Shown: piece after piece, positions 9,830 to 21,600 of the stretch
How positions within the stretch are numbered: the first letter of the stretch is position 1
Layout: the number at the start of each line of letters is the position of its first letter
DNA from: Paracoccus shanxieyensis
GTDB taxonomy: Bacteria; Pseudomonadota; Alphaproteobacteria; Rhodobacterales; Rhodobacteraceae
Direction: 5' to 3'
DNA: 64,000 nt
Assembly: GCF_009711265.1 (NCBI RefSeq)
Contig: NZ_WMII01000002.1
Coordinates: forward strand, 186,001-250,000
Made by a program: the position numbers and the translations under genes
The notes under the pieces: generated by a model
The model's input: only the letters and a program-made list of their open reading frames with translations
Told to the model about the DNA's origin: nothing
Databases searched by the model: none

Positions 9830-11953
9830 ATGCCGGTAATCAACGGAAGTTCGGGACGTGATACGCTGCGGGGCACGCCGGGGCGCGATACCATTCATGC
9901 AGGCGCGGGCGATGATGTCATCTCGCCCGGACGCGGGGACGATCTGGTCTTTGGCGGTCCCGGCGCGGATACGATGTATTGGGACCGCAACCCGGCGACG
10001 ACGGGCGCTGTGGACGTTTACTATGGCGGTTTTGTCGGTGAGCGGTATGACCCCAACCCCTATTTCGACCGCACGGGCGGCGACCGGCTGATCATTGGCC
10101 AGCCAGACGCCTTTCAGGGCTATCGCGTGATCTATTCCTCGTCCGAGGATGGGTATGCGCTGGATGTGCATGGCAACCGCCTGAATTTCGAGCAGTTCGA
10201 GCGGGTGACGACCGGGGCGGGCAATGACAGGATCGACGCCTCGGGCGCGGTGATCGAACCGGCGCGGGGCACGCCGGGCGATCCGCTGCATTACGTCCCC
10301 GAACACGGCATCGACATCACCGCAGGCGCGGGCAACGATCTGATCATCGGGTCGTCAGGCGCGGATTACATCGACGGCGGTCCCGGCAATGACACGATCC
10401 ACGGCGGCGACGGCTGGGATTTCATCCAAAGCTCGACCGGCAATGACCTGATCTATGGCGGCGGCGGCAATGACAATATCCGCTGGGGGCGCGGCAACCC
10501 GGATGAGCGGATCGGCAATGACACGATCTATGGCGGCGAGTCCAACGAACAGGGCGGCGATCTGCTGAACCTGTGGGCGCGCGACTGGGATGGCAACGGC
10601 GTCTCGGTGCAGTTCAACACGGTCGAAAGCGGCTGGGCCATCACCGATGTCGGCGGCCGCAGCACCGTCCGTTTTCATGAGTTCGAGAATTTCTTTACCC
10701 ATGACGGGCGCGATACGGTCAGCGCCGCGCAGGCCACCCCCGGCGAGGATAATCGCGGCATCCAGTTCAACACGCGCTGGGGCAATGACATGCTGGTTGG
10801 TTCGCGCGGGAATGACACGCTGGAGGCGGGCGACGGGGCCGATACGGTCGATGGCGGGCGCGGCGATGATTTCATCTCGCTGGTGCAGGACTTCTCGTTG
10901 CCGCTGGGCAGCTATGTTCAGCCGGATGCACAGCGCGATGTGCTGGTGGTCCGCGACGGCGCGGGCTTCGATACCATCCGCGCCTTTCAGCTTGGCGATC
11001 TGCGCAATGGCGCGGGCCAGATCGTCCGGCATGGCGATGTGCTGAACCTGCAGGGGCTGCACAATGCGCGGGGCGATCTGGTCGGGATCAATGATGTGCG
11101 CATCTCGGAATCCAATGGCCATGCCGTGCTGAGCTTTCCGAATGGCGAGCGGCTGCTTCTGGAAAACATCCGCGCCGGGGCGCTGACCCGGCAGGCGCTT
11201 CTGGGCATGGGGTTCGAGGTCAATCCCGGCGCCGCGCTGGCCGCTCTGCAGCAGCGGATGCAGCCGGAACAGGTCGCCATGCAGGCGCGCAGCATTCCGC
11301 CCGAAGGTCAGGGCGGGTCCGGACTGCCCTGCAAGCCGGGCGCGCCCTGTTTCACCGCAGGCACGCTGATCGACACCCCCGACGGCCCCGTCGCGGTCGA
11401 GACGCTGCAACCCGGCGCGCGGGTGCTGACCCGCGACAACGGCGCGCAGCCGCTGCGCTGGGTCGGGCAACGCCGGCTTGAGGCCGGGGATCTGGCGCAG
11501 AACCCCAAGCTGCACCCTATCCGCATCGGCGCGGATGCCTTGGGGCCGGGACTGCCCAGCCGCGATCTGATCGTGTCGCCGCAGCATCGCGTGCTGGTCC
11601 GCTCGGCCATTGCGCAGCGCATGTTCGGCGCGTCCGAGGTGCTGGTCGCCGCCCGTCAGCTTCTGGCGCTGGACGGCATCACGCAGATGCAAGTGGCGCG
11701 CGTGACCTATGTGCATCTGCTGTTCGACGGGCATCAGATCGTCATCTCGAACGGCACCCCGACCGAGTCGCTGTATACCGGCCCCGAGGCGATGAGATCG
11801 CTGGGCAAGGCCGCGCGGGACGAAATCTTTGCGATCTTCCCTGAATTGCGGCAGCGGCCCGCGGTCGCGGCGCGGACCTTGGCCGAAGGCAGCAAGGCGC
11901 GGCAGATGGTGGCGCGGCATCAGCGCCATGGCCGGGCGCTGATCCTGTCCTAG
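9830..11953 (+). CDS. Secreted RTX calcium-binding protein with C-terminal Hint domain (copy 2)
   Basis: A 707-residue paralogue of the preceding gene with the same layout. Both begin with a short ING S-type leader and GGxGxDxxx repeats, have a variable middle with repeats near residues 160-230 and 320-350, and end in a Hint domain starting at Cys507 (PCFTAGT) with the SPQHRVLV histidine motif and a shared ending (GSKARQM). The frame opens at a GTG at 9806, but the ATG at 9830 follows CGGAG at good spacing and aligns with copy 1. A Met/Gln/Pro-rich linker (residues about 480-505) precedes the Hint domain and is absent from copy 1. The function is not known. Confidence 0.87.
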   Translation: MPVINGSSGRDTLRGTPGRDTIHAGAGDDVISPGRGDDLVFGGPGADTMYWDRNPATTGAVDVYYGGFVGERYDPNPYFDRTGGDRLIIGQPDAFQGYRVIYSSSEDGYALDVHGNRLNFEQFERVTTGAGNDRIDASGAVIEPARGTPGDPLHYVPEHGIDITAGAGNDLIIGSSGADYIDGGPGNDTIHGGDGWDFIQSSTGNDLIYGGGGNDNIRWGRGNPDERIGNDTIYGGESNEQGGDLLNLWARDWDGNGVSVQFNTVESGWAITDVGGRSTVRFHEFENFFTHDGRDTVSAAQATPGEDNRGIQFNTRWGNDMLVGSRGNDTLEAGDGADTVDGGRGDDFISLVQDFSLPLGSYVQPDAQRDVLVVRDGAGFDTIRAFQLGDLRNGAGQIVRHGDVLNLQGLHNARGDLVGINDVRISESNGHAVLSFPNGERLLLENIRAGALTRQALLGMGFEVNPGAALAALQQRMQPEQVAMQARSIPPEGQGGSGLPCKPGAPCFTAGTLIDTPDGPVAVETLQPGARVLTRDNGAQPLRWVGQRRLEAGDLAQNPKLHPIRIGADALGPGLPSRDLIVSPQHRVLVRSAIAQRMFGASEVLVAARQLLALDGITQMQVARVTYVHLLFDGHQIVISNGTPTESLYTGPEAMRSLGKAARDEIFAIFPELRQRPAVAARTLAEGSKARQMVARHQRHGRALILS

Positions 11954-12065
11954 GCGGCGGGGCAGATCGCCCTATTGGCGAAAATGGCAGGTGTGCGTCG
12001 CATGTTTCGCGTTGTCGCGCGGCTGCCTTTGCGCGCATGGTAGCGGCGGTTTCAGCAGGCAGCCG

Positions 12066-12094
12066 GCCGATCGAAAGGCCAGCCGATCGAAAGG
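12066..12094 (+). repeat. Tandem duplication covering the Shine-Dalgarno of the next gene
   Basis: GCCGATCGAAAGG occurs twice (12066-12078 and 12082-12094). Each copy ends in AAAGG, so two potential ribosome-binding sites precede the ATG at 12103; only the second has normal spacing. Confidence 0.6.
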
Positions 12095-12102
12095 AATGAC
12101 GC

Positions 12103-13347
12103 ATGTCGTCGCAAAATCCCGAACTGACGCTGTTCGCGGCTGTCCCTGCGGCGCGGGCGCAGGATGGACGGCTGCTGCTGGATGACAAGTTTGCCTCGGG
12201 AATGGCGCTGCACGCCCGGCAATGGCCCGGCCCGGTGCGGGCGGTGATGCGGGATATGGGGGCAGAGGCCTTGCCCTTTGCCTCGGCCATCGACCCGGCC
12301 ACGCTGAACTTTCAGGTGACGCTTCTGCCGCCCGATGCGCCGTTGGAAACGGCGCTGGGGCAGGCGCCGGGGGTGATCCTGGCCTCGGCCGATATGACCG
12401 AGCAACTGGGTCTGGGCGATGCGGCGCGGGCGCGCGGGCTGTCGGTGGTCTATGGCATCGAATACACGCTGGACACGCGCCTGCAGATCGCCCGCATCGA
12501 ACGCGGCCGCAGCTTGCCCAAAAAGCTGTGGTCGATGCTGTGGAACCTGCGGCAGGAACGCGGCCGCCGCGCCGCGCTGCGCGCCGCCGATGGCATCCAG
12601 ATGAACGGCTTTCCCGCCGAACAGGATTACGCCGCGATGAATGCCCTGCCGCTGCGCTATCTGGACAACCGCATGTCCGCCCAGATCATGGCGACCGAGG
12701 CCGAGGTCGATGCCCGCCGCCAGCGCCACGGCGAACGCCGCCCGCTGCGCCTGATCCATTCCGGCAGGCTTGAGCCGATGAAGGGCGGGCATCTGCTGGT
12801 GCCGCTGGCACAGGCGCTGTGCGATGCGCGCGTGCCCTTTACGCTGGACATCTATGGTGCGGGCAGCCTTGAGGCGGACATCCGGACCGGCATCGCCGCC
12901 GCCCCGCAATTGCGCGAACGTGTGCAGTTGCACGCCCCCGTGCCGTTTGAAAGCGAGCTGGTCCCCATCTCACGCCAGCAGGCGGATGTCTTTGTCAGCT
13001 GCCATGTGCAGTCGGATCCGTCCTGCACCTATCTTGAGGCGATGGGCTGCGGCCTGCCGGTCGTGGGCTTTGCCAACCGGATGCTGGCGGCGCTGGTGCG
13101 CGACAGTCAGGGCGGCTGGTGCCTGCCGATGGGCGATGTGGCGCAGATGGCGGCGCTGATCGGCACGCTGGACCGCGACCGCGCCAGCGTCATGACCCAT
13201 GCCGATGCCGCGCTGCGCTATGCCCGACAGCATGATTTTCAGGCCGAGTTCGACGCCCGGATGCGGCATCTGGCGCAGGTGGTCAGCCGCGTTTCGGTTC
13301 CTGCCGCTGACGCCACGCTGCCGCAGCATGGGCTGGCAGGATCGTGA
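12103..13347 (+). CDS. Glycosyltransferase family 4-like protein
   Basis: A 414-residue GT-B fold transferase. The C-terminal half has the donor-binding sequence RLIHSGRLEPMKGGHLLVPLAQAL (about residues 212-235), LDIYGAGSLEADIR, and SCHVQSDPSCTYLEAMGCGLPVVGF, which carries the EX7E-like acidic region of family 4. It probably adds a sugar to the lipid-linked exopolysaccharide unit. AAAGG lies upstream of the ATG within a duplicated segment. Its last 65 bases overlap the 3' end of the convergent WecG/TagA-type gene, leaving no room for a terminator between them. Donor and acceptor cannot be read from sequence. Confidence 0.85.
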   Translation: MSSQNPELTLFAAVPAARAQDGRLLLDDKFASGMALHARQWPGPVRAVMRDMGAEALPFASAIDPATLNFQVTLLPPDAPLETALGQAPGVILASADMTEQLGLGDAARARGLSVVYGIEYTLDTRLQIARIERGRSLPKKLWSMLWNLRQERGRRAALRAADGIQMNGFPAEQDYAAMNALPLRYLDNRMSAQIMATEAEVDARRQRHGERRPLRLIHSGRLEPMKGGHLLVPLAQALCDARVPFTLDIYGAGSLEADIRTGIAAAPQLRERVQLHAPVPFESELVPISRQQADVFVSCHVQSDPSCTYLEAMGCGLPVVGFANRMLAALVRDSQGGWCLPMGDVAQMAALIGTLDRDRASVMTHADAALRYARQHDFQAEFDARMRHLAQVVSRVSVPAADATLPQHGLAGS

Positions 13348-14050
13348 AGCCCTTGGCATAGCGCGCGGCCAGCCGTTTCGGGTTCGACAGCATCCGCCAC
13401 ATCCATTCCATCTTGATCTGCCGCGCCCACTTCGGCGCGCGCTTCTGATGCCCGGACAGAAAGTCCAGCCCCGCCCCGATCGAGGCAAAGCCGACATTGC
13501 CCAATGCATCGCGGGCGCGGATGGCAAAGATTTCCTGCTTGGGCGCACCCAGCGCCAGAAAGCACAGACGCGCCCCCGAGGCGCGGATCTTGTCGATGAT
13601 CTGCGCGCCTTCGGGGCCGGTCGGATCGAAGGGAAAGCCCGGCGCATGGGTCATGGCCACCTGCAATCCCGGCACGCGCGCCTGCATCGCCTTGGCGGCC
13701 AGCGCCAGTGAGGCGTCGTTGCTGCCGATCAGCCCGATGGGCAGGCCCTGCGCCGCGGCCTCTTGCGCCAGAGGCAGCACCAGATCGGACCCCGGTGCCA
13801 GACTGACGGGCTTGCCCGCGATTCGCGACAGCCAGACGATGGGGTTGCCATCGGCGCAGACCAGATCCTGCGCGGCATAGGCTTTGCGGAACGGCGCCTC
13901 TTCGCCCAGACGTTGCAGATGGTCCACGTTGATCGTCGCCAGCGCGAAGCCTTGCCCCACGCTCAAATTGTCGCGAACCTGCCGCAGCAGGGATGCTGAA
14001 TCTGGACAATTGATCCGAACGGCATTGCCGTCGGGAAAGCTGAATTGCAT
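13283..14050 (-). CDS. WecG/TagA/CpsF family glycosyltransferase (GT26)
   Basis: A 255-residue protein of the WecG/TagA/CpsF family, which transfers N-acetylmannosamine(uronate) or related sugars to lipid-linked intermediates. Family hallmarks are ATINVDHL near the N-terminus, VCADGNPIVWLSR (the catalytic-Asp region), GLIGSNDASLALAAKAM, and LCFLALGAPKQEIF with GNVGFASIGAGLDFLSGHQKRAPKW toward the end. It is transcribed opposite to its neighbours and overlaps the convergent GT4 gene by 65 bases. It lies divergent from the Wzy-like gene, with 34 bases between the start codons as chosen here. Confidence 0.9.
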   Translation of the reverse strand: MQFSFPDGNAVRINCPDSASLLRQVRDNLSVGQGFALATINVDHLQRLGEEAPFRKAYAAQDLVCADGNPIVWLSRIAGKPVSLAPGSDLVLPLAQEAAAQGLPIGLIGSNDASLALAAKAMQARVPGLQVAMTHAPGFPFDPTGPEGAQIIDKIRASGARLCFLALGAPKQEIFAIRARDALGNVGFASIGAGLDFLSGHQKRAPKWARQIKMEWMWRMLSNPKRLAARYAKGFTILPAHAAAAWRQRQEPKRG

Positions 14051-14084
14051 GATGTAAATCTATCCGGCCCCGGTTGCGGGCAGG

Positions 14085-15584
14085 ATGGGTCGGGTGTGCG
14101 GGGAAAGCAATGGCTTTCCGTTCGGCCCTGTCCAAACAGGATCGGCCAGGGAGTATCTGCCGTTGCCCGCATTTGCGCTGTTGATGCTGCTGATCTGGCC
14201 CATCGTGACTTCGGTCTATTTCTCGCGCATGGACAAGCAGAAGGCGTTGGTGTTCACCATCATCTCGGGCTACCTGATCCTGCCCCCGCTGATCGAGATC
14301 GACCTGCCGCTGGTGCCCGGCATCAACAAGGCGATGATCCCGGCACTGTGCGCGGCGCTGATGCTGTTTTTGCGCCGCGATCCGCATGACAAAGGCCCGA
14401 CCGCGCCCGAAATGGGGGTGGTGGTGACGATCCTGCTGGCGATGAATTTCACCGCGCCCATGCTGACGACCTTCACCAATCCCGACACGCTGTTTGACGG
14501 CATCAACGTGCGGCCCGGCATGTCGATCACGCAGGGCATGGCCGATACGCTGCTGGTCTGGATGCAGTTGCTGCCGTTCCTGCTGGGCTACCGGCTGCTT
14601 TACGATGTGCGCGGGGCCGAGCTTTTGCTGCGCACGCTGGTGCTGGGCATCCTGTGCTATACCCTGCCGATGCTGTTCGAGCTGCGCTTCAGCCCGCAGA
14701 CCAACATTCTGGTCTATGGCTATTTCCAGCATGATTTCGTGCAGACCATCCGCTATGGCGGCTATCGCCCCATCGTGTTTCTTGAGCATCCGCTGTGGGT
14801 GGCCTTGATCACCATGTGGGCCGGTCTGGCGGCCATCGTGATGGCGCGCCACAACAAGACCCGCCGCAATGTGCTGATCGCGCTGTATCTGTGCTGCATG
14901 ATCGTGCTGTGCAAATCGGCGGGTGCGCTGATTCAGGCGCTGATTGCCGCGCCTCTGGTGGCGCTGGCGCGTCCGCGCCTGATGGTGCTGGTGGCGGCGG
15001 TGGTCGCCTCGATCGCCTTTGCCTATCCGACGCTGCGCACCACGCCGCTTCTGCCAGTCAATGACATCGTGAACGTCGCCATGTCCATCTCGCCCGAGCG
15101 GGGGCGGTCGCTGGAGTTCCGGCTGATGAATGAGGAGCAGCTTGTCGAGCGCGCGCTGGAACGGCCGCTGTTCGGCTGGGGCGGCTGGGGGCGTCCGCTG
15201 TTCTATGACCCCTATGACGGGCGGCTGAGCTCGGTGCCGGATGGCCAGTGGATCGTGTGGCTGGGGGCGCGGGGCGTCTATGGCTATCTGGCGCAGTTCC
15301 TGCTGTTGCTGGTGCCGATCTTTACCATGATGCGGGCGCTGATGGCGGTGCGCGGCACGACGAACAGGCCGGAATTCCTGACGCTGGGCTGTCTGTCGCT
15401 GATGCTGGCGATGAATTGCGTGGACCTGATACCCAATGCCACGCTGACCCCGGTGACATGGATTGCCGCGGGGGCGTTGCTGGGCAATGCAAGGCGGCTG
15501 CTGAGCCGCGCCGAACAGCCCGACACTCAGCCGTTGCCGGATGGGATCATGCCGAAAAAGGCAGGCCTTCAAACGGTTTTATAG
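14085..15584 (+). CDS. Wzy/O-antigen ligase-like polysaccharide polymerase
   Basis: An integral membrane protein of up to 499 residues with about ten hydrophobic segments and a large loop around residues 335-400 (SISPERGRSLEFRL onward, then GWGGWGRP), as in O-antigen polymerases and ligases. In a Wzx/Wzy pathway this protein would polymerise flipped repeat units in the periplasm. The first 26 codons from the ATG at 14085 look unlike the rest; a TTG at 14163 behind AGGGAG is an attractive alternative start that begins just before the first membrane segment. No sequence motif identifies the sugar. Confidence 0.8.
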   Translation: MGRVCGESNGFPFGPVQTGSAREYLPLPAFALLMLLIWPIVTSVYFSRMDKQKALVFTIISGYLILPPLIEIDLPLVPGINKAMIPALCAALMLFLRRDPHDKGPTAPEMGVVVTILLAMNFTAPMLTTFTNPDTLFDGINVRPGMSITQGMADTLLVWMQLLPFLLGYRLLYDVRGAELLLRTLVLGILCYTLPMLFELRFSPQTNILVYGYFQHDFVQTIRYGGYRPIVFLEHPLWVALITMWAGLAAIVMARHNKTRRNVLIALYLCCMIVLCKSAGALIQALIAAPLVALARPRLMVLVAAVVASIAFAYPTLRTTPLLPVNDIVNVAMSISPERGRSLEFRLMNEEQLVERALERPLFGWGGWGRPLFYDPYDGRLSSVPDGQWIVWLGARGVYGYLAQFLLLLVPIFTMMRALMAVRGTTNRPEFLTLGCLSLMLAMNCVDLIPNATLTPVTWIAAGALLGNARRLLSRAEQPDTQPLPDGIMPKKAGLQTVL

Positions 15585-15685
15585 GTTGGTGGGCGGCGCA
15601 GGATTCGCTATTTCGAATACGCGCAGCAGTTGTTTAAGTGTTTTCGCCTATTACGGCGTTTGTGAGTCTTCAGAAGGGGTTGCCC

Positions 15686-18600
15686 ATGGCCTTCGATCAG
15701 GATCTGGTTTCGGACAGTGACATTGCGATCGTGGGGATGGCGGCGCAATTGCCGGGTGCCGCGACTGTCGCGCAATACTGGGACAATCTGTGCCGTGGGG
15801 TCGAATCGATCCAGCGCGTTCCGCAGGCCGATCTGATCGCGCGTGGCGAAGCCCGTGCCCGGCTTTCCGACCCGAATTATGTGCCCTCGGCCGCCATTCT
15901 GGACCAGTTCGACGAATTCGATGCCGAGTTCTTCGGTCTGTCGCCCAAAGAGGCGGCGATCATGGATCCGCAGCACCGCAAGTTTCTGGAAACCTGCTGG
16001 CACGCGCTGGAGGATGCCGCCCATACGCCCGAAGGATTCGACGGCCCGGTCGGTGTCTGGGCGGGCTGCGGCATGGGCAGCTATTTCTACTGGAACGTGT
16101 GTTCCAACCGCGATCTGGTCGATGGCGTCGGCCATTTCCTGCTGCGCCATACCGGCAATGACAAGGACTTCCTGTCCACCCGCGTCAGCCATGTGTTTGA
16201 CCTGACCGGACCCTCGATCAACGTGCAGACGGCGTGCTCGACCTCGCTGGTGGCGATCCACATGGCCTGCCAGTCGTTGAACTCGGGCGAGGTGGATATG
16301 GCTCTGGCCGGGGGCGTCACCATCGAGATGCCGCATGGCGTGGGCTATCTTTACAAGGAAAACGAAATCCTGTCGCCCGATGGCCATTGCCACGCCTTCG
16401 ATCACCGGGCGCAGGGCACGGTGTTCGGCAGCGGCGCGGCGGTGGTGGTGCTGCGGCGGCTGAAGGACGCGATTGCGGACGGGGACCATATCTGGGCCGT
16501 CATCAAGGGCAGCGCGCTGAACAATGACGGCGCGGCCAAGGCGGGCTATCTGGCCCCCAGCGTCGAAGGTCAGGCGCAGGCGATTTCTGAGGCGCTGGTG
16601 ATGTCGGGCGTCGCCTCGGACAGCATCGGCTATGTCGAATGCCACGGCACCGGGACCGCGCTTGGCGACCCGATCGAGGTGGCGGCGCTGAATCAGGCTT
16701 ATGCGCGGGTCAGCGACGGCACGCGGCAGGGGCCGTGCCATATCGGCTCGGTCAAGACGAATATCGGGCATCTGGATACGGCGGCGGGCAGCGCCGGGCT
16801 GATCAAATCGGCGCTGGCCGTGCATCATGGCCGCATCCCCGCCAGCCTTGGCTATGAAGCGCCGAACCCCGCCATCGATTTCGACGGCGGACCGTTCCGC
16901 GTGAATGCCGCGCTTGGCGATTGGCCGATTGCCGGGCCGCGCCGGGCGGGCGTCAACTCTCTGGGCGTCGGCGGCACCAATGCCCATGCCATTCTGGAAC
17001 AGCCGCCCGAAATGCCGGGATCCGAGGAATCGGACTGGCCGTTCCACATCATCGCCGTCTCGGGCCGCAGCAAGGCGGCGGTCGATGCGAACGGGGCGGC
17101 GCTGGCGGCGTGGCTGCGCGCCCATCCCGACACCGACTTGGCCGATCTGTCCTTTACCCTGACCCAAGGCCGGCGACAGTTCGACCGTCGCCGCGTGCTG
17201 ATCGCCCATGACGCGACCGAGGCGGCGGATCTGTTGGAAAGCGACGATACGCGTCTGGTGTTTGACCATCAGCATGTCGCCGATGGGGCCGAGCCTGTTT
17301 TCATGCTGCCCGGCGGCGGCGCGCAATATGCCGGCATGGCGCGCGGTCTTTACCAGACCGAGCCGGTCTTCCGCGACTGGATGGACCGTGGGCTTGACCA
17401 CATGGCATCGGCGCATGGCACGGATCTGCGCGCGCTGTGGCTGCCCGAGCCGGGGGCCGAGGCAGGGGCGGATACGCGACTGCTGCAACCCTCGCTGCAG
17501 TTGCCGCTGCTGATGATCACCGAATATGCGCTGGCGCAGCTTTGGATGTCGTGGGGCGTGATGCCGACGGCGCTGATCGGGCATTCGATGGGGGAAAACA
17601 CCGCCGCCTGTATCGCTGGCATCATGAGCTTTGAAGACTGCATCGGCCTTGTCCGGCTGCGCGGCCAGTTGATGGACCGCGTGCCTGCGGGCGGAATGCT
17701 GTCCGTGCCTCTGGAGCCTGCCGATTTCGCCGCCGAACTGGCCGAGCTGGATCTGGATCTGGCCGCCGTGAACGGCCCTTCGATGTCGGTCGTGTCGGGG
17801 CCGGATGCCGGTCTGGACCAGTTCGCCGCCCGCATGGCGCAGCGCGATATCGAATGTCAGCGCATCGCCATTTCCATCGCCGCGCATTCGCGGCTGCTGG
17901 ACGGCGTGCTTGCGGAATTCCGCGCCTATCTGGCCAGCATTGCGCTGAACGCGCCGCAGATCCCGATCATCTCGAACCAGACCGGCCAGCCGCTGAGCGA
18001 TGCGCAGGCGACCAGCCCGGATTACTGGGTCCAGCATCTGCGCGGCACGGTGCGCTTTGCCGATGGCATTGCGCATCTGGCCCAGAACCCTGACCGGATC
18101 TTCCTCGAGGTCGGCCCCGGTCGCGCCATGCAGGCGATGGCCAAGGCGCATCCTGCGGTGGGCGCCAATCAGGTCATCACCACGCTGCGCCATCGTGACC
18201 ATGCGACGGGCGATGATACCTATTTCATGGGGGCTTTGGCCCGCGTCTGGACCTGCGGCGGGCGCATCGACTGGGATCAGATCTGGGGCGGTGCGCGGCG
18301 GCTGCGCCTGTCGCTGCCGGGCTATCAGTTCCAGCGCAAACGCTATTTCATCGAACGCTCGACCAGTGCCGCGACCGAGGCCGAGGCCGAGCTTGCCCGC
18401 ATCGACGACACCGCCCAATGGGGCTGGCGTCCGGCATGGAAACTGGCCTCTCCGGCGATCGAGATCGGACCCAAGGGGCCGGTGGTGAACGGCACCCGCA
18501 ACTGGCTGATCTTTGCGGATGATCTGGGGATCGGCGAACGGCTGGGCGGTTTGCTGGCGGATCTGGGCCAGCAGGTCGCGATGGTCCGCATCGCCGATAC

Positions 18601-21600
18601 CTTTGCCGATAAGGGGCAGGGGCAGTTCACGCTGCCGGTCGAATCCGACCGCGAAGGCTATGAGATGCTGCTGGCCGCGCTGGCCGCCCAAGGCATGATC
18701 CCGGACCGCATCCTGCATCTGTGGTCGGTGACGCAGGGGGCGGCATTCCGCGCCGGTTCCAGCCTGCTGAACAGCCAGCTTGAGCGGGGCTTCTTTGGTC
18801 TTCTGCATCTGGCGCAGGCCATCGCGTCGGAACTGCCCGAGGCGAAGCTGGACCTGATCGCCATCTGCAACGACGCCCTGCGCGTGGCCGATGAAGACGC
18901 CGCCGCGCCCGAAAAGGCCACCGCCGCAGGCCCGATCCGGGTGATGCCGCATGAGATGCCGAACATTGCCGCGCGTCTGGTCGATATCCGCCTGCCCAAA
19001 CGCCCCGCCGATGCCGCTGCCCTGCTGCTTGAGGAAGCGCTGGCCCCGCAAGGCGCGCCGGTCTGCGCATGGCGCGATGGCCGTCGGTTTGAACAATCGC
19101 TGGAGCATGTGGCGCTGGCCGATGACGGCATGGCGGGCATTCCCGATGGCGCGGTCTGCCTGATTACCGGCGGCTTCGGCGGCATCGGTCAGGCGATTGC
19201 CCGCGAGCTTGCGCCGCGCGGCGCAAAACTGGCGCTGACCACGCGCGGCTCGGTCGATGCAGCGCCTGTGCAACTGGCGCTGCAGCAGTTGCAGGCCTTG
19301 GGTGCGCAGGTCATCGCCCTGCGTGCCGATGTGACCAGCGCCGATGAAATGGCCCGCGCGGCGGCTGAAACGCGGGCGCGGTTCGGCGGGCTGGATGTGG
19401 TGCTGCACGCCGCGGGCGTCATTCGCGACAGCCTGATCGCGGCCAAGACCGACGATGATTGCTGGGACGTGCTGGCGCCCAAGCTGATGGGGACGCAGGC
19501 GCTGATCTCGGCCTTGGCCGAGGCGCCGCCGAAGCTGACGGTGCTGTTTGCCTCGACCAGTTCGGTGATCGCGCCTGCGGGTCAGGCCGATTACGTCGCC
19601 GCGAACGAATATCTGAACGCAGTGGCGCGGTCTGCGCCCAAGGCGCTGGGCCGCACGGTCGCGGTCAACTGGGGCGTTTGGGCCGATGCGGGCATGGCGG
19701 CCCGCGCGCTGGGTCTGGATCATGCGGTGGCGGCGGGTGCCCCCGTCGCGCGGCCCTTGCTGGATGAAGCGATGCCGCTGCCGGGCGGGCGCGAGTTCCG
19801 CACTGCGCTGCGCATGGATGACTGGATCATCGGCGGCCACAAGACCGCCTCGGGTCAGGCACTGATGCCCGGCACGGGCTGGATCGAACTGATTGCCGAG
19901 GCGGCGCTGGAATCCGGCCTGAGCCTGCCGATCATCATCCGCGAGCTGGAATTCCAGCGCCCCGTGCTGGTCGAGGAGACCGCCTTGGTCACCACGCGGG
20001 TCGAGCCTGCGGGCGAGGCGCTGCGCGTGACCATTCTGGACGATCCGCAAGGTGCGGCCAATGTCACCGCGCTGATCGCGCCCTTGCAGGAAGCCGCGCC
20101 CGAGCCGCTGGTGGCAACCGGGCCGTGGGATCAGGACGGGCAGGGGGCGGCCATCGCCTCGGCGCAGGAACGGCAGATGGATTTCGGGCCGCGCTGGAAA
20201 GTGCTGCGCCGGTTCCGCATCGCGGGCGACGAGGGCATGGCCGAACTGTCGCTGGCCCCGGAATTCGCAAGCGAGCCGGGCGACTGGCTGGCGCATCCCG
20301 CGCTTCTGGACATCGCGACCGGCTGGGCCATGGCGCTGATCAAGGGCTGGACGCCCGACGCGCTTTGGGCACCGATGGGGTATCGCTCGATCCGCATCCA
20401 TGCGCCGCTGCCGGCGCGGGTCATCAGCCGCATCCGCAATGCGGGCGAAAACACCGATGCGCTGGGAATGGCGCAGTTCGACATCACGCTGGCCGCGCCC
20501 GACGGCACGGTCGTGGCCGAGATCAAGGGCTTTGCCCTGCGCAAGCTAAGCGCGGCTTTCTCGGCCCAGCCCAAGGCGCGGGTGCAGCCGCGCAGCATGT
20601 CGCCCGCCGAACGGCGGTTGCATCAGAACATCAGTCAGGGCATCCCGGCGGCGGTCGGTCCGGCCATGCTGAGCCGCGCGATCTCGTCCGGGTTGGCGCA
20701 GGTCTATGTGTCATCGCTGGATCTGAACGCGCTGATCGCCGAGGCGGCGGTCGTGGCCGATGCCGCCCCCAGCGAGGGCGGGTTTGAACGCCCCGATCTG
20801 GACAGCGATTTCGTCGAACCCACGCCCGGCACGCAGGCCGAACTTGCGGCGATCTGGTCGGAACTGCTGGGCATCGCGCAGGTCGGCGCGGCCGACAGCT
20901 TCTTCGATCTGGGCGGCCATTCGCTGATTGCCGTGCGGATGTTCGGGCAGGTGCGCAAGAAATTCGACGTGGATCTGCCGATCTCGACCCTGTTCGAGGC
21001 GCCGACGATTGCCGCGCTGGCCGCGCTGATCGAAGAGCGCACCGGCCCGCGCGAGGTGCATGTCGAAAACATCCGCAGCCTGCCCGCCGAACGTGTGCGG
21101 CACCGCTTTCTTGTCGATATGGGCGGGCGCGGCGACGGCACGCCGTTCTTCATCGTCGCGGGCATGTTCGGCAATATCATGAACCTGCGCCAGCTTGCGC
21201 AGCGCGTCGGCGCGGATCGCAAGTTCTATGGCCTGCAGGCGCGCGGATTGCTGGGCGACGACAAGCCGCATGACAGTTTCGCCGAGGCCGCGCGCGACTA
21301 TCTGGCCGAGCTGCGGCAGATCCAGCCGCATGGTCCCTATCTGCTGGGCGGCTTTTCGGGCGGCGGGCTGACCGCGTATGAAATGGCGCGCCAGCTTCGG
21401 GCCGAGGGCGAAGAGGTCGCGATGCTGGTCATGCTGGACACGCCGCTGCCGCTGCGCGAGCCGCTGAGCAAGCAGGACCGCAAGCTGATCCGGCTGGGCG
21501 AATTGCGCGAAGGCGGGTTCGGCTTCGTCAAGAAATGGGTCGGCGACCGCGTGCAGTATGAAATCGGCAAGCGCCGCAAGGCGCAGGCGCTGGAAACCGG

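Noticed and set aside
15608-20401. A minus-strand frame of about 1600 codons opposite the PKS
   Set aside because: It is Gln/Arg/His-rich with no known domain and is explained by high third-position GC of the PKS on the other strand.
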